Positions 7,642 to 15,291 of a stretch of DNA of 33,911 bases are shown in pieces. The DNA is from Actinomycetes bacterium (GTDB taxonomy: Bacteria; Actinomycetota; Acidimicrobiia; Acidimicrobiales; Bog-793). How positions within the stretch are numbered: position 1 is the stretch's first letter; each line of letters starts with the position of its first letter. The stretch is taken from NCBI GenBank assembly GCA_021794645.1, contig JAJYQK010000102.1:1-33911 (forward strand), read 5' to 3'. The position numbers were made by a program, and so were the translations under genes. A model generated the notes under the pieces. The model did no database searches, was not told the origin of the DNA, and saw nothing but the letters and a program-made list of their open reading frames with translations.

Positions 7642-8678
7642 AGCCCGGCTCCGACGGGAAGGGCCACGTCTCGAGCCGAGCGCCGCACGAGGAGGCGGGC
7701 CAGGCTGTTGACCGCCAGCGTTATCAGCAAGAGCACGAGGGCGACCTCGGCGAGGGACCTGACAGCGAGGTGGCTCGGGTCGGTCAGGGCCGAGTCGAGC
7801 TGCTGCACCACGGTGGCGGCGATCGTGGTCATGGTGTCGTAGATGTTGCTCGGGTTCTGTATCTGGCTGCCGCTGACGAGAGCGACCGCGATCGTCTCAC
7901 CGAGCGCTCGGCCGAGCCCGAGCACGGCGGCGCCGGCCACCCCCGAGCGGATCCAGCGTGATTGGACCGCCTTGAAGGTCTCCCGCCTGGTCATGCCGAG
8001 CGCCGCCGCGCCCTCCTTCGGTGCCCGCGGCACCTGGCGCAAGAGGTCCCGCGAGGTGGCGGCGATGATTGGGATGATCATGAGCGCCAGCACGAGGCCG
8101 GCGGTGAGCAGCCCCTCGCCTGATCCGACGCCGCCCCTGAAGAAGTCGAGCACCGGCACGTCGGGCAGTTTGGCCAGCTCCGGGTAGATGTCGTGGGCGA
8201 GGAACGGGCCGAGGACGAGCACCCCCCAAAGTCCGATCACGACGCTCGGAATGCCAGCCAGCACCTCCAGGCAGAGTCCGAGCGAGGCAGCCAGCGGCCG
8301 AGGCAGCCGCTCGGCGATGATGACAGCCGCCCCGTATGCCACCGGGAAGCCGATCAAGAGAGCCAGGGCGGAGGACTCGACAGTACCGACGATCAGCCAG
8401 AGCGCCCCGTAGTGGGCCCCGACGAGGTGGAGGACGCCGCCTGTGCGCACAGGCTGTGAGTAGAGGCTTCCAATCGACCAGAGCCCGCTCGTGAACAGGC
8501 CGAGGCCGTTGTAGCGGATGGCCGGCATCGCCTCGACGAGGAGCACGGCGACCATCGCCGCGAGGGCGAGGGCCGGGACGCCGGCAGCTGCCCCGAGAAG
8601 GGCGCGAAGGACCCGGAGCGAGCGGCCTCGCCCCTCCAGTGGGCGCTTGCCGCCCGCTCCGGGTGCCTCCTGTGCCAT
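7638..8678 (-). CDS. pstC: Phosphate ABC transporter permease PstC
   Basis: A 346-residue membrane permease with a hydrophobic N-terminal helix (about 28-50) and further segments typical of PstC. The family motifs GAAVIIAERLP and LEVLAGIPSVVIGLWG lie mid-protein, and the coupling loop reads PKEGAAALGMTRRETFK. The end of the domain shows GLGRALGETIAVALV, the PstC counterpart of the G-E-T motif in PstA. The N-terminal ~25 residues are basic and cytoplasmic. It starts 5 bp after pstS and overlaps pstA by 4 bp. Together with PstA it moves phosphate delivered by PstS. Confidence 0.96.
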   Translation of the reverse strand: MAQEAPGAGGKRPLEGRGRSLRVLRALLGAAAGVPALALAAMVAVLLVEAMPAIRYNGLGLFTSGLWSIGSLYSQPVRTGGVLHLVGAHYGALWLIVGTVESSALALLIGFPVAYGAAVIIAERLPRPLAASLGLCLEVLAGIPSVVIGLWGVLVLGPFLAHDIYPELAKLPDVPVLDFFRGGVGSGEGLLTAGLVLALMIIPIIAATSRDLLRQVPRAPKEGAAALGMTRRETFKAVQSRWIRSGVAGAAVLGLGRALGETIAVALVSGSQIQNPSNIYDTMTTIAATVVQQLDSALTDPSHLAVRSLAEVALVLLLITLAVNSLARLLVRRSARDVALPVGAGL

Positions 8679-8683
8679 CGTCC

Positions 8684-9826
8684 CTAGCGGATCTTCGAGA
8701 TGAGCTTGCTGGCGACCCGCTCAGCTGCCGCCGGCAGCGGCTTGAAGCGAACCTTGTCCAGATAGGCGGTCGAGTTGCCGTGCTTGGGGTTGATGCACCA
8801 CGAGAGGAAGGCCCTCATCGTGGCGGCCAGCCCCGCGGAGGGCTGGTTCTTGCGCACGACGATGTACTCGTAGTTGATGATCGGGTAGCCGTTCTTTGCC
8901 GGCCCGTAGATGAGCGAGATTGAGCCGTTCGCCGGCACCCGGGGGAAGCTGGCAGCCTCGGCCTCGATCTGCTTCAGGTAGGGCGGCTCGAAGCGCCCGG
9001 ACCGGTTCTCGAGCAGAGCCATGCCGAGGTGGTCGTTGGCGATGTCCTGGTGGTAGCTGACTCCGATGTAGGCGACGCAACCCTTGGCGCCGGCGCAGGC
9101 CGCCACCATGCCCGAGTTGCCCTTGGCTGCCAGCTCGCCCTCCACCGCCGGGAAGCTCGGGAGGGTGCTGGGGCCCTGCCTGCCGGCAAAGCTCCCGTGG
9201 TCGGAGAAGGCGAGGTAAGAACTGAAGAGGAAGGAGTCGCCGCTGCTGTCGGAGCGGTGGATCGGCACGACCCTCAGGTTCGGGAGCTTCACACCGGGGT
9301 TGAGCCTCCTGATCGCCTTGGCATCCCAGTTGCGGATCTTCCCCTCGTACATCTGGGCGAGGACGGGACCGTTCAGCTTCAGCTTGTCCTTGTTGAGGCC
9401 CGGGACGTTGTAGTTGATCATCTGGGCGCTGATGGCCATCGGGATGTTCTCGATGGTGGGGTACTGCCTGTAGGTGCCCGGGGGCAGGTAGGCGTCTGAG
9501 GCGCCGAAGTTGGTGGTGCCGTTCTCGGCGTCCGCGATCCCCGTACCCGAGCCGTCTGCCCCGGAGGTCGAGGAGAAACCCGGGTGCGACTTGCCGTAGC
9601 CAGCCGCCCACGCCTGGTAGAGCGGGTAGAGCAGGGACGAGCCGTCCTCGGTCAGCTGTACCGCTGAGTGGTGCGTCACCCGCAGCGATGCAGAGGCCGG
9701 GGCGGCGCCGACAGTGCCGGCGAGGGCGGCAGTGGCGACCAGCCCACTGCCGAGGGAGAGCAGGAGGCGCTTCGGCCGCCTAGCGAGCAGGCGACGGGTC
9801 GCCTGCCTCATCGAGGGCGCGTTCAT
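8684..9826 (-). CDS. pstS: Phosphate-binding periplasmic/lipid-exterior protein PstS
   Basis: A 380-residue secreted binding protein. A long basic N-terminus (to residue 21) and hydrophobic segment (22-40) end in APASA near 45, a type-I signal peptide; no lipobox cysteine is present. Phosphate-contact motifs of the family are visible: TEDGSSLLYPL, SGADGSGTGIADAENGTTNFGASDA, and HRSDSSGDSFLF. A good ribosome site, AAAGGAGAAA, sits about 9 bases before the ATG. It follows pstB by 65 bp and precedes pstC by 5 bp. It captures phosphate outside the membrane for PstCA. Expression is expected to respond to phosphate limitation, as is usual for this family. Confidence 0.96.
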   Translation of the reverse strand: MNAPSMRQATRRLLARRPKRLLLSLGSGLVATAALAGTVGAAPASASLRVTHHSAVQLTEDGSSLLYPLYQAWAAGYGKSHPGFSSTSGADGSGTGIADAENGTTNFGASDAYLPPGTYRQYPTIENIPMAISAQMINYNVPGLNKDKLKLNGPVLAQMYEGKIRNWDAKAIRRLNPGVKLPNLRVVPIHRSDSSGDSFLFSSYLAFSDHGSFAGRQGPSTLPSFPAVEGELAAKGNSGMVAACAGAKGCVAYIGVSYHQDIANDHLGMALLENRSGRFEPPYLKQIEAEAASFPRVPANGSISLIYGPAKNGYPIINYEYIVVRKNQPSAGLAATMRAFLSWCINPKHGNSTAYLDKVRFKPLPAAAERVASKLISKIR

Positions 9827-9891
9827 CTAGGGGTTTCTCCTTTTGTTGGTGACTAAGGGGTGCTAGTGGTGGGACTGCCGGTCAGGACGGT

Positions 9892-10737
9892 TCAACCGAA
9901 CTGACCCTGGAGGTACTTGCCGGTCTCCCGGCGCTTGGGGGATTCGAAGACGGCCTCGGTGGGGCCCGCTTCGATGAGACGGCCTTCGCAGAAGAAGGCG
10001 ACCTGGTCTGCTATGCGGCGGGCCTGGGCCAGGTTGTGGGTGACGATGACCATCGAGACCTTCGCCGCCAGTCGGAGCAGCAGTGCCTCCACGGCCTCGG
10101 TCGAGACCGGGTCGAGCGAGGAGGTGGGCTCATCTAGCAACAGCACGTCGGGCGCCACTGCCAAGGCCCTGGCGAGGCAGAGGAGCTGCTGCTGGCCGCC
10201 CGAGAGCCGGTAGGGGGAGTCCGAGAGGCGGCCCGCCACCGCCGGCCAGAGACCGACCTCGGCGAGCCGGGTCTCAGCGACGTCGGCGAGTGCGGCCCGC
10301 GGCACCATCTTGTGCACCTTCACGCCCGCGAGGACGTTGTCCCGGATCGACATGGGAAAGGGGTTGGGCCGTTGGAAGACCATCCCCACCCGCTTGCGCA
10401 CGACGAGGGGGTCCACACCGGCGCCGTAGATGTCCTGACCCTCGAGCTCCACCCTGCCGGAGCGGCGAAAACCACGCAGCTTGTCGTTCATCCGGTTGAG
10501 CGAACGGAGGAAGGTCGTCTTGCCAGAGCCGGACGGTCCGACGATGGCGGTTATCTGATGGCGGGCGACTGGCAGGTCGACCCCGGAGAGGACCGGCTCG
10601 TTGCCAAAGCCGATCGTGAGGCCGAACGTCTCGATGACAGGGTCGTCGAGGTGGGCGTGGATGGCCGGGCGGATCTGGTCGAGAAGCAGCCGGCAGCCCC
10701 CTACCTCTTGCTCTTCGGCTATCACGGTGCTGACCAT
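9892..10737 (-). CDS. pstB: Phosphate ABC transporter ATP-binding protein PstB
   Basis: A 281-residue ATPase. Walker A GPSGSGKT is at 67-74, the Q-loop reads MVFQRPNPFPMSI, the ABC signature is LSGGQQQ, Walker B is VLLLDEPTSSLDP, and the switch His lies in VIVTHNLAQA. R-P-N-P-F-P-x-S-I is characteristic of PstB. It is about 25 residues longer than typical because of an N-terminal extension (about 1-34) of no known function. The usual Arg after the signature (QQQR) is Leu here. AAGAAGG lies 7 bases before the ATG. It is first in the operon, before pstS, whereas it is normally last, and no phoU follows it. Confidence 0.95.
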   Translation of the reverse strand: MVSTVIAEEQEVGGCRLLLDQIRPAIHAHLDDPVIETFGLTIGFGNEPVLSGVDLPVARHQITAIVGPSGSGKTTFLRSLNRMNDKLRGFRRSGRVELEGQDIYGAGVDPLVVRKRVGMVFQRPNPFPMSIRDNVLAGVKVHKMVPRAALADVAETRLAEVGLWPAVAGRLSDSPYRLSGGQQQLLCLARALAVAPDVLLLDEPTSSLDPVSTEAVEALLLRLAAKVSMVIVTHNLAQARRIADQVAFFCEGRLIEAGPTEAVFESPKRRETGKYLQGQFG

Positions 10738-10743
10738 ACGTGG

Positions 10744-10765
10744 CCTTCTTTAACTGCAACTGAAC
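10744..10765 (-). promoter_or_regulatory. Possible PHO-box-like 11-bp direct repeat before pstB
   Basis: Read on the minus strand, two adjacent 11-mers, GTTCAGTTGCA and GTTAAAGAAGG, share the GTT[CA]A lead of actinobacterial PhoP direct-repeat units. The second overlaps the ribosome-binding site of pstB, only 6 bases from the ATG, which is unusually close for an activator site. The resemblance is partial, so this is a weak candidate. Confidence 0.25.
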
Positions 10766-11129
10766 GATCCGCTAATGCGGGATTGCACGCAGCCGAATCT
10801 TTGTTGCCGTTGCCGCCGAGCCAGAGCTCGCTCTCGCCGAGGATCGTCGTCGGCGCCAGGCCCATTCGGGAGCCTCGGTCACCGTGCGAGGCATCACCCT
10901 GTCCGAGCGGCGCGCTGGCCGGTCAATCCTCCGAGAACGCTGTGCTGCGCTGGCAGTCGACAACCACGGCGAGCCCGCTCAGCCGCTCGGGGTGAACCCG
11001 GATGGCGACAAGCCCTCACGCTGACGAGCCTCTGGAAGCTTCAGAGCGCCCAGTGCTTCGTCTTGTGCTCCGAGCCGGACACGGCTCCGACCTCGCAAAG
11101 AGGCCTTGGCGGAAAAGCGCCGTGCAGGC
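10766..11129. other. Region upstream of the pst operon without a clear gene
   Basis: About 360 bp between pstB and the histidine phosphatase, both leftward. Frames here give low-complexity Arg/Ser-rich translations. A small hairpin, GAGCC-GGACAC-GGCTC, lies near 11073-11088. The pst promoter must lie here, but I cannot pick a -35/-10 with confidence. Confidence 0.45.
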
Positions 11130-11603
11130 TCACCGCCCCGGGTGCGGCTTTGGCGCCAGGTAGCGGGCCGAGCCCAGGCCGGAGCCCTCGGGTTGGAGCA
11201 CCCAGACCGAGCCCTTCGCCATCGGGGGGTGAGCGGCGACGCCGGGATCGCTCCCTGCCACCGCGGCCAGCACGTGAGAGATCACCTCGCCGTGTGTGCT
11301 GATCGCCACCGATTGGCGGGCCGGCAGGGCCAGCACCGCCGCCAGAGCGGTTTCGGGGTCATAGGGCGCGAGACGCTCGTCGAGCTCGACTGGCAATCCG
11401 AGCGACCGGGCCAAAGGCTCGGCGGTGGCCACGCAGCGCAGGAGCGGGCTGCTCAGCACACGCTCGATGCCCTCGCCGACGAGGAGGCGAGCCAGATGGG
11501 CCGCCTGCAGGCGACCGAGCGCGCTGAGGGGACGCCCGCGATCTTCGGCCGCGTCCGCGAGACGAGCGCCCGCCTCGCCGTGTCGTATGACGTACCAGGC
11601 CAC
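11130..11603 (-). CDS. SixA-like histidine phosphatase
   Basis: A compact 157-residue histidine phosphatase superfamily member. The catalytic RHGEAG has the phospho-accepting His8 near the N-terminus. PLSALGRLQA, VLSSPLLRCVATAEPLA and the second catalytic His in ISTHGEVISH follow in the family order. The small size, with no insert between helices, resembles SixA, which removes phosphate from phosphohistidine proteins; small-molecule phosphatases are also possible. I chose GTG at 11603 because VAWYVIRHG gives a normal family N-terminus; an ATG at 11687 would add 28 residues of Ala/Arg-rich sequence. A paralogue lies at 24875. It is upstream of, and co-oriented with, the pst operon, but 390 bp away. 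Confidence 0.85.
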   Translation of the reverse strand: MAWYVIRHGEAGARLADAAEDRGRPLSALGRLQAAHLARLLVGEGIERVLSSPLLRCVATAEPLARSLGLPVELDERLAPYDPETALAAVLALPARQSVAISTHGEVISHVLAAVAGSDPGVAAHPPMAKGSVWVLQPEGSGLGSARYLAPKPHPGR

Positions 11604-11777
11604 CGCGCCGTGCGCCCTCAGGGCAGCTCGAGCGCCAGGGCGCTGGCTGCAGCTCCGATCGGCACAAGGGCAGTCTTGTGGACCCATTTGACATCGACGG
11701 AAAGAACCGGTGAACCGGAGGTGAATCCTCCTGACGCCCCCTGCGCCAGCAGAGGGCGGAGAAGCTACGGTTCACCC

Positions 11778-12233
11778 GTGACATCGACCGGCGCTCCAAC
11801 AGGCGACCTCGACTTCCTTCTCGGCGAGTGGGAAGGAGAGGGCGAGGGACTCTGGGGAGACTTCAGGTACGCCGAACAGACGACGTTCTCCAGCGCCGGT
11901 GCCAGCTGGCTCGGCTACAACCAGCTGACGACTGGTCCGACCGGCAGGAGCTCGCACGCCGAGTGCGGCTATCTCGCCATCGACGAAGACGGCACCGTCG
12001 TCATGACGCTGGCCGAGCCGACCGGCATCACAGAGGTCCTGACCGGCCGCCTGACAGACGGCGGAGTGGTCCTCGGCTCCACCGAGATCGGACACGCCCC
12101 CACGGCCGGCAACGTCACCGCCACTGCCCGTCGATTCACGAGAACAGCAGAGGGCCTGCTCGTCGAGGTCGACATCGCCACCGATAACGAGGCGCTCGTG
12201 CCCCACACCCGCTCTCTCCTGCGGAGGCGCTGA
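11778..12233 (+). CDS. Nitrobindin-like heme-binding beta-barrel protein
   Basis: A 151-residue protein of the THAP4/nitrobindin (DUF1794) type. LDFLLGEWEGEGEG near the N-terminus matches the family's G-x-W-x-G-x-G-x-G, then the F-x-Y-x-E strand, SHAECGYL, and a C-terminal VPHTRSLLRR whose His sits where the heme-ligand His of nitrobindins is found. These ten-stranded barrels bind ferric heme and can handle nitric oxide or peroxynitrite. Heme binding here is inferred from those residues. The start is GTG 11778 (VTSTGAP); longer upstream frames are not protein-like. It precedes tldD by 3 bp, so it is probably co-transcribed with the TldD/E pair. Confidence 0.82.
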   Translation: MTSTGAPTGDLDFLLGEWEGEGEGLWGDFRYAEQTTFSSAGASWLGYNQLTTGPTGRSSHAECGYLAIDEDGTVVMTLAEPTGITEVLTGRLTDGGVVLGSTEIGHAPTAGNVTATARRFTRTAEGLLVEVDIATDNEALVPHTRSLLRRR

Positions 12234-12236
12234 GCG

Positions 12237-13742
12237 GTGGCGGGTCTCGACAGCTCCTTCCTCGAGCTCGGCCCTGAGGAGATGGCAGCAGCCGCCCTCG
12301 GGCTGGCCGAGGAGAGCGGTTGCGCGGACGCCTCGGTGAGGATCGAGCGGATCCGCTCGCAGGCGCTGCGTTTGCGGGACGGCCGCCTCGAGACGGCTGC
12401 CGACGAGACGACCCTGGGCGCCAGCTGTCGGGTGGTGCACGACGGCTCGCTCGGCTTCGCGGCGACCGTCGAGCTCGGGCCGGAGGCGGCCGCCGGCCTT
12501 GCCCGTGCCGCCCTCGGCGCCGCCCGGGCGACCAAGCCGGCGCTCCGGCGCCGGGTCGAGCTGGTACCCGAGCCCTCCCACGGGCGGGTCGAGTGGACCT
12601 CTTCCTACGAGCTGGACCCGGCGCAGGTCCCGCTCCCGGAGCGGGTCGAGCTGCTCGGGGCGTGGAGCAGGGGGCTTCTTTCCTCTCCCCACGTCGACCA
12701 CGTGACGGCCTCGCTCCTCGTCGTCGTCGAGGACAAGTGCTACGCCGACCTCGCCGGCACCACCGCCCTGCAGCGGCGGGTCCGCCTCCACCCTTCCCTC
12801 GAGGTCCTCGCCGTCGACCCCGAGACGGGCGAATTCGACACGATGCGAACGCTGGCGCCCCCGGTCGGGAGGGGTTGGGAGTACCTCCTCGGCACCGGCT
12901 GGGACTTCGAGGGAGAGCTCGAGGCCCTGCCAGAGCAGCTGGCGGAGAAGAGGCAGGCCCGCTCGGTCGAGCCGGGCCGCTACGACCTCGTGGTCGACCC
13001 GAGCAACCTCTGGCTGACGATCCACGAGTCGATCGGCCACGCCACCGAGCTCGACCGAGCGATGGGCTACGAGGCCGCCATGGCCGGCACGTCCTTCGCC
13101 ACCTTCGACAAGCTCGGCAGCCTCCGCTACGGCTCGGAGGTGATGACCGTCACCGGTGACAGGACCGTCGAGCACGGTCTTTCGACCATCGCCATCGACG
13201 ACGAAGGGGTGGAGGGCCAGTCCTTCGACCTCATCGTCGACGGCACCCTGCGCGGCTACCAGCTCGACCGGCGCATCGCCGCCGAGATGGGCTTCTCGCG
13301 CTCGAACGGCTGCGCCTATGCCGAGTCGGCCCTGCAGACGCCGATCCAGCGGATGGCCAACGTCTCGCTCCGGCCCTCGAGCGACGACCTCTCCCTCGAT
13401 GACCTCATCGGTGGCGTCGAGCAAGGGATATACGTCGTCGGCGACAAGAGCTGGTCGATCGACATGCAGCGGCACAACTTCCAGTTCACAGGCCAGCGGT
13501 TCTACGCCATCGAGAAGGGCCGGGTCGCCGGGCAGGTGAAAGACGTCGCCTACCAGGCCCGCACGACCGACTTCTGGGGCGCGATGGAGGCGGTCGGCGG
13601 ACCGCAGACCTACGTCCTCGGGGGCGCCTTCAACTGCGGCAAGGGCCAGCCGATGCAGTCGGCGCCGGTCAGCCATGGCTGCCCGGCCGCTCTCTTCCGC
13701 CAGATCAACGTCTTGAACACGAGAGCGGAGTCGGGTCGATGA
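12237..13742 (+). CDS. tldD: TldD-type metalloprotease subunit
   Basis: A 501-residue zinc protease subunit. The HExxxH metal motif, HESIGH (263-268), lies in the C-terminal barrel, and a Cys ligand candidate lies in NCGKGQP near residue 465. The N-terminal domain shows the usual LRLRDGRLE strand. TldD with TldE forms a heterodimer that degrades or trims unfolded and modified peptides, such as microcin B17 and some RiPP precursors in other bacteria. TldD carries the metal; TldE does not. It starts with GTG three bases after the nitrobindin stop, with GGAGG about 10 bases before it. The stop overlaps tldE by ATGA. No RiPP precursor or modification enzyme is evident nearby. Confidence 0.93.
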   Translation: MAGLDSSFLELGPEEMAAAALGLAEESGCADASVRIERIRSQALRLRDGRLETAADETTLGASCRVVHDGSLGFAATVELGPEAAAGLARAALGAARATKPALRRRVELVPEPSHGRVEWTSSYELDPAQVPLPERVELLGAWSRGLLSSPHVDHVTASLLVVVEDKCYADLAGTTALQRRVRLHPSLEVLAVDPETGEFDTMRTLAPPVGRGWEYLLGTGWDFEGELEALPEQLAEKRQARSVEPGRYDLVVDPSNLWLTIHESIGHATELDRAMGYEAAMAGTSFATFDKLGSLRYGSEVMTVTGDRTVEHGLSTIAIDDEGVEGQSFDLIVDGTLRGYQLDRRIAAEMGFSRSNGCAYAESALQTPIQRMANVSLRPSSDDLSLDDLIGGVEQGIYVVGDKSWSIDMQRHNFQFTGQRFYAIEKGRVAGQVKDVAYQARTTDFWGAMEAVGGPQTYVLGGAFNCGKGQPMQSAPVSHGCPAALFRQINVLNTRAESGR

Positions 13743-15136
13743 CAAGAGGCCTTGCCGGCCCGGCAGAGCTGGCGGAGCGGGCACTCGCCGGTGCCGGGCC
13801 CGCCGGGAGGATCGCCATCGTCCAAGAGGGCCACTCGGCCGAGGTCCGCTTCGCCAACAACACCGTCACCACGAACGGAGTGCGACGGGAGCGGACCGTC
13901 ACCGTGGTGAGCTTCGAAGCCAAGAGGGGCGGGGTGTCGGCCGGTGTGGCCGCCGGGAGCGGGGCGCTTCCCCTGGAGGAGCTCGTGGCCCTCTCGGTCA
14001 GCAGTGCAGCCGACTCCGAACCGGCCGAGGATGCCGCTCCCCTCGCCGGTCCCGAGGGGAGTGACGACGACTTCGACGAGCCGGCCGAGGAGACCGACCT
14101 TTACCGGCTGCAGCCCGTCCTCGGCGAGCTCAACGACCTCTTCGCCCGGGCGGAGGGCTCAGGGGAGGTCATGGCCGGCTTCGCCTGCCACGCGGTCACC
14201 ACGACCTATCTCGCCTCCTCGAGCGGGCTGCGCCGCCGCTTCTCGCGGCCGGGGGGCCGGGTGGAGCTCGTCGGGCGCTCGTCGGACGGCTCCCGCTCAG
14301 CCTGGGCCGGCGCCGCCACGAACGACTTCTCCGATGTCGAGCTGTCCTCCCTCGAGGAAAAGGTGAGGCGCGGCCTCGGTTGGGCGACGCGCAAGCTCGA
14401 GCTGCCGGCAGGTCGCTACGAGACGCTCCTTCCGCCCGACGCCGTGGCGGACCTCGTCCTCATGATCGACTCCTTCGCCTCGGGCAGGGAGGCCGAGGAG
14501 GGTCGGAACGTCTTCTCCGCCCCCGCCGGGCGGACGAGGGTTGGCGAGAAGCTCTGCGATCTCCCCTTCGATCTGTACGGCGACCCGGCGGACAGCCGCT
14601 TTCCGACAGAGCCCTTCGTCGTCGCTGAAGCATCCACCGCCGACTCGTCGGTCTTCGACAACGGCATCGCCACCGAACGGGTCGACCTCATCCGAGCTGG
14701 CGTGCTGGACCGCCTCCGCTACCACCGGGCGGGTGCGGCCTCCTCCAAGGCGGGTGGGCGGTTCACCCCGCCGGTCGACGCCCTGGCGCTGGAGGTGCCG
14801 GGCGCGACAGACGGCATCGAGGAGATGATCGGCCGGACCGAGCGGGGGCTGCTGCTCACCTGCCTGTGGTACATACGGCCGGTCGACCCGGCCACCCTGC
14901 TCCTCACCGGGCTCACCCGCGACGGGGTCTACCTCGTCGAGCAGGGGGAGGTGGTCGGAGCGGTCAACAACTTCCGCTTCAACGAGAGCCCGTTAGACAT
15001 GCTGGCCCGCTCGGTCGAGGCGGGGCGGAGCGAGCGTGCTCTCTCCCGAGAGTGGGGCGAGTGGATGAGCCGCACCGCCATGCCGCCACTGCGGGTGCGC
15101 GACTTCAACATGAGCTCGGTGAGCCCGGCCACCTGA
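13739..15136 (+). CDS. pmbA: TldE/PmbA-type protease partner subunit
   Basis: A 465-residue TldD/PmbA-family protein without the HExxxH motif, as expected for the TldE subunit. Family features are the N-terminal strand pair (VRFANNTVTTNGVRRERTVT), the central ATRKLELPAGRYETLLPPDAVADL, and the C-terminal GLTRDGVYLVEQGEVVGAVNNFRFNESP. It should pair with TldD to close the proteolytic chamber. The ATG overlaps the tldD stop (ATGA), typical of a coupled heterodimer. The tail, MPPLRVRDFNMSSVSPAT, is normal for the family. The next gene begins 155 bp on, so the transcript may end or continue there. Confidence 0.92.
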   Translation: MTRGLAGPAELAERALAGAGPAGRIAIVQEGHSAEVRFANNTVTTNGVRRERTVTVVSFEAKRGGVSAGVAAGSGALPLEELVALSVSSAADSEPAEDAAPLAGPEGSDDDFDEPAEETDLYRLQPVLGELNDLFARAEGSGEVMAGFACHAVTTTYLASSSGLRRRFSRPGGRVELVGRSSDGSRSAWAGAATNDFSDVELSSLEEKVRRGLGWATRKLELPAGRYETLLPPDAVADLVLMIDSFASGREAEEGRNVFSAPAGRTRVGEKLCDLPFDLYGDPADSRFPTEPFVVAEASTADSSVFDNGIATERVDLIRAGVLDRLRYHRAGAASSKAGGRFTPPVDALALEVPGATDGIEEMIGRTERGLLLTCLWYIRPVDPATLLLTGLTRDGVYLVEQGEVVGAVNNFRFNESPLDMLARSVEAGRSERALSREWGEWMSRTAMPPLRVRDFNMSSVSPAT

Positions 15137-15291
15137 GAAGTGGGAGACGGCGGCGGCTGCGACGAAGCTTGGAGAACACGCCGAATCGCTGCCGCTTCCC
15201 TGGAGCTCTGAGGGTCGGCCCGTGGTCCCAATGACAGGGCCGCCACCGGTACATATCGTGGTCGCCTGCCCGTCGATGGAGGAGGCCTCCT

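Noticed and set aside
10775-11302. Open frames upstream of the pst operon
   Set aside because: Translations are Arg/Ser/Pro-rich without motifs and overlap the 3' end of the histidine phosphatase on the other strand.
11772-13784. A 670-codon open frame on the minus strand opposite tldD
   Set aside because: It is a GC-rich mirror frame of tldD; the translation is Arg/Gly/Asp-rich with no domain, while the plus strand has the complete HExxxH protease.
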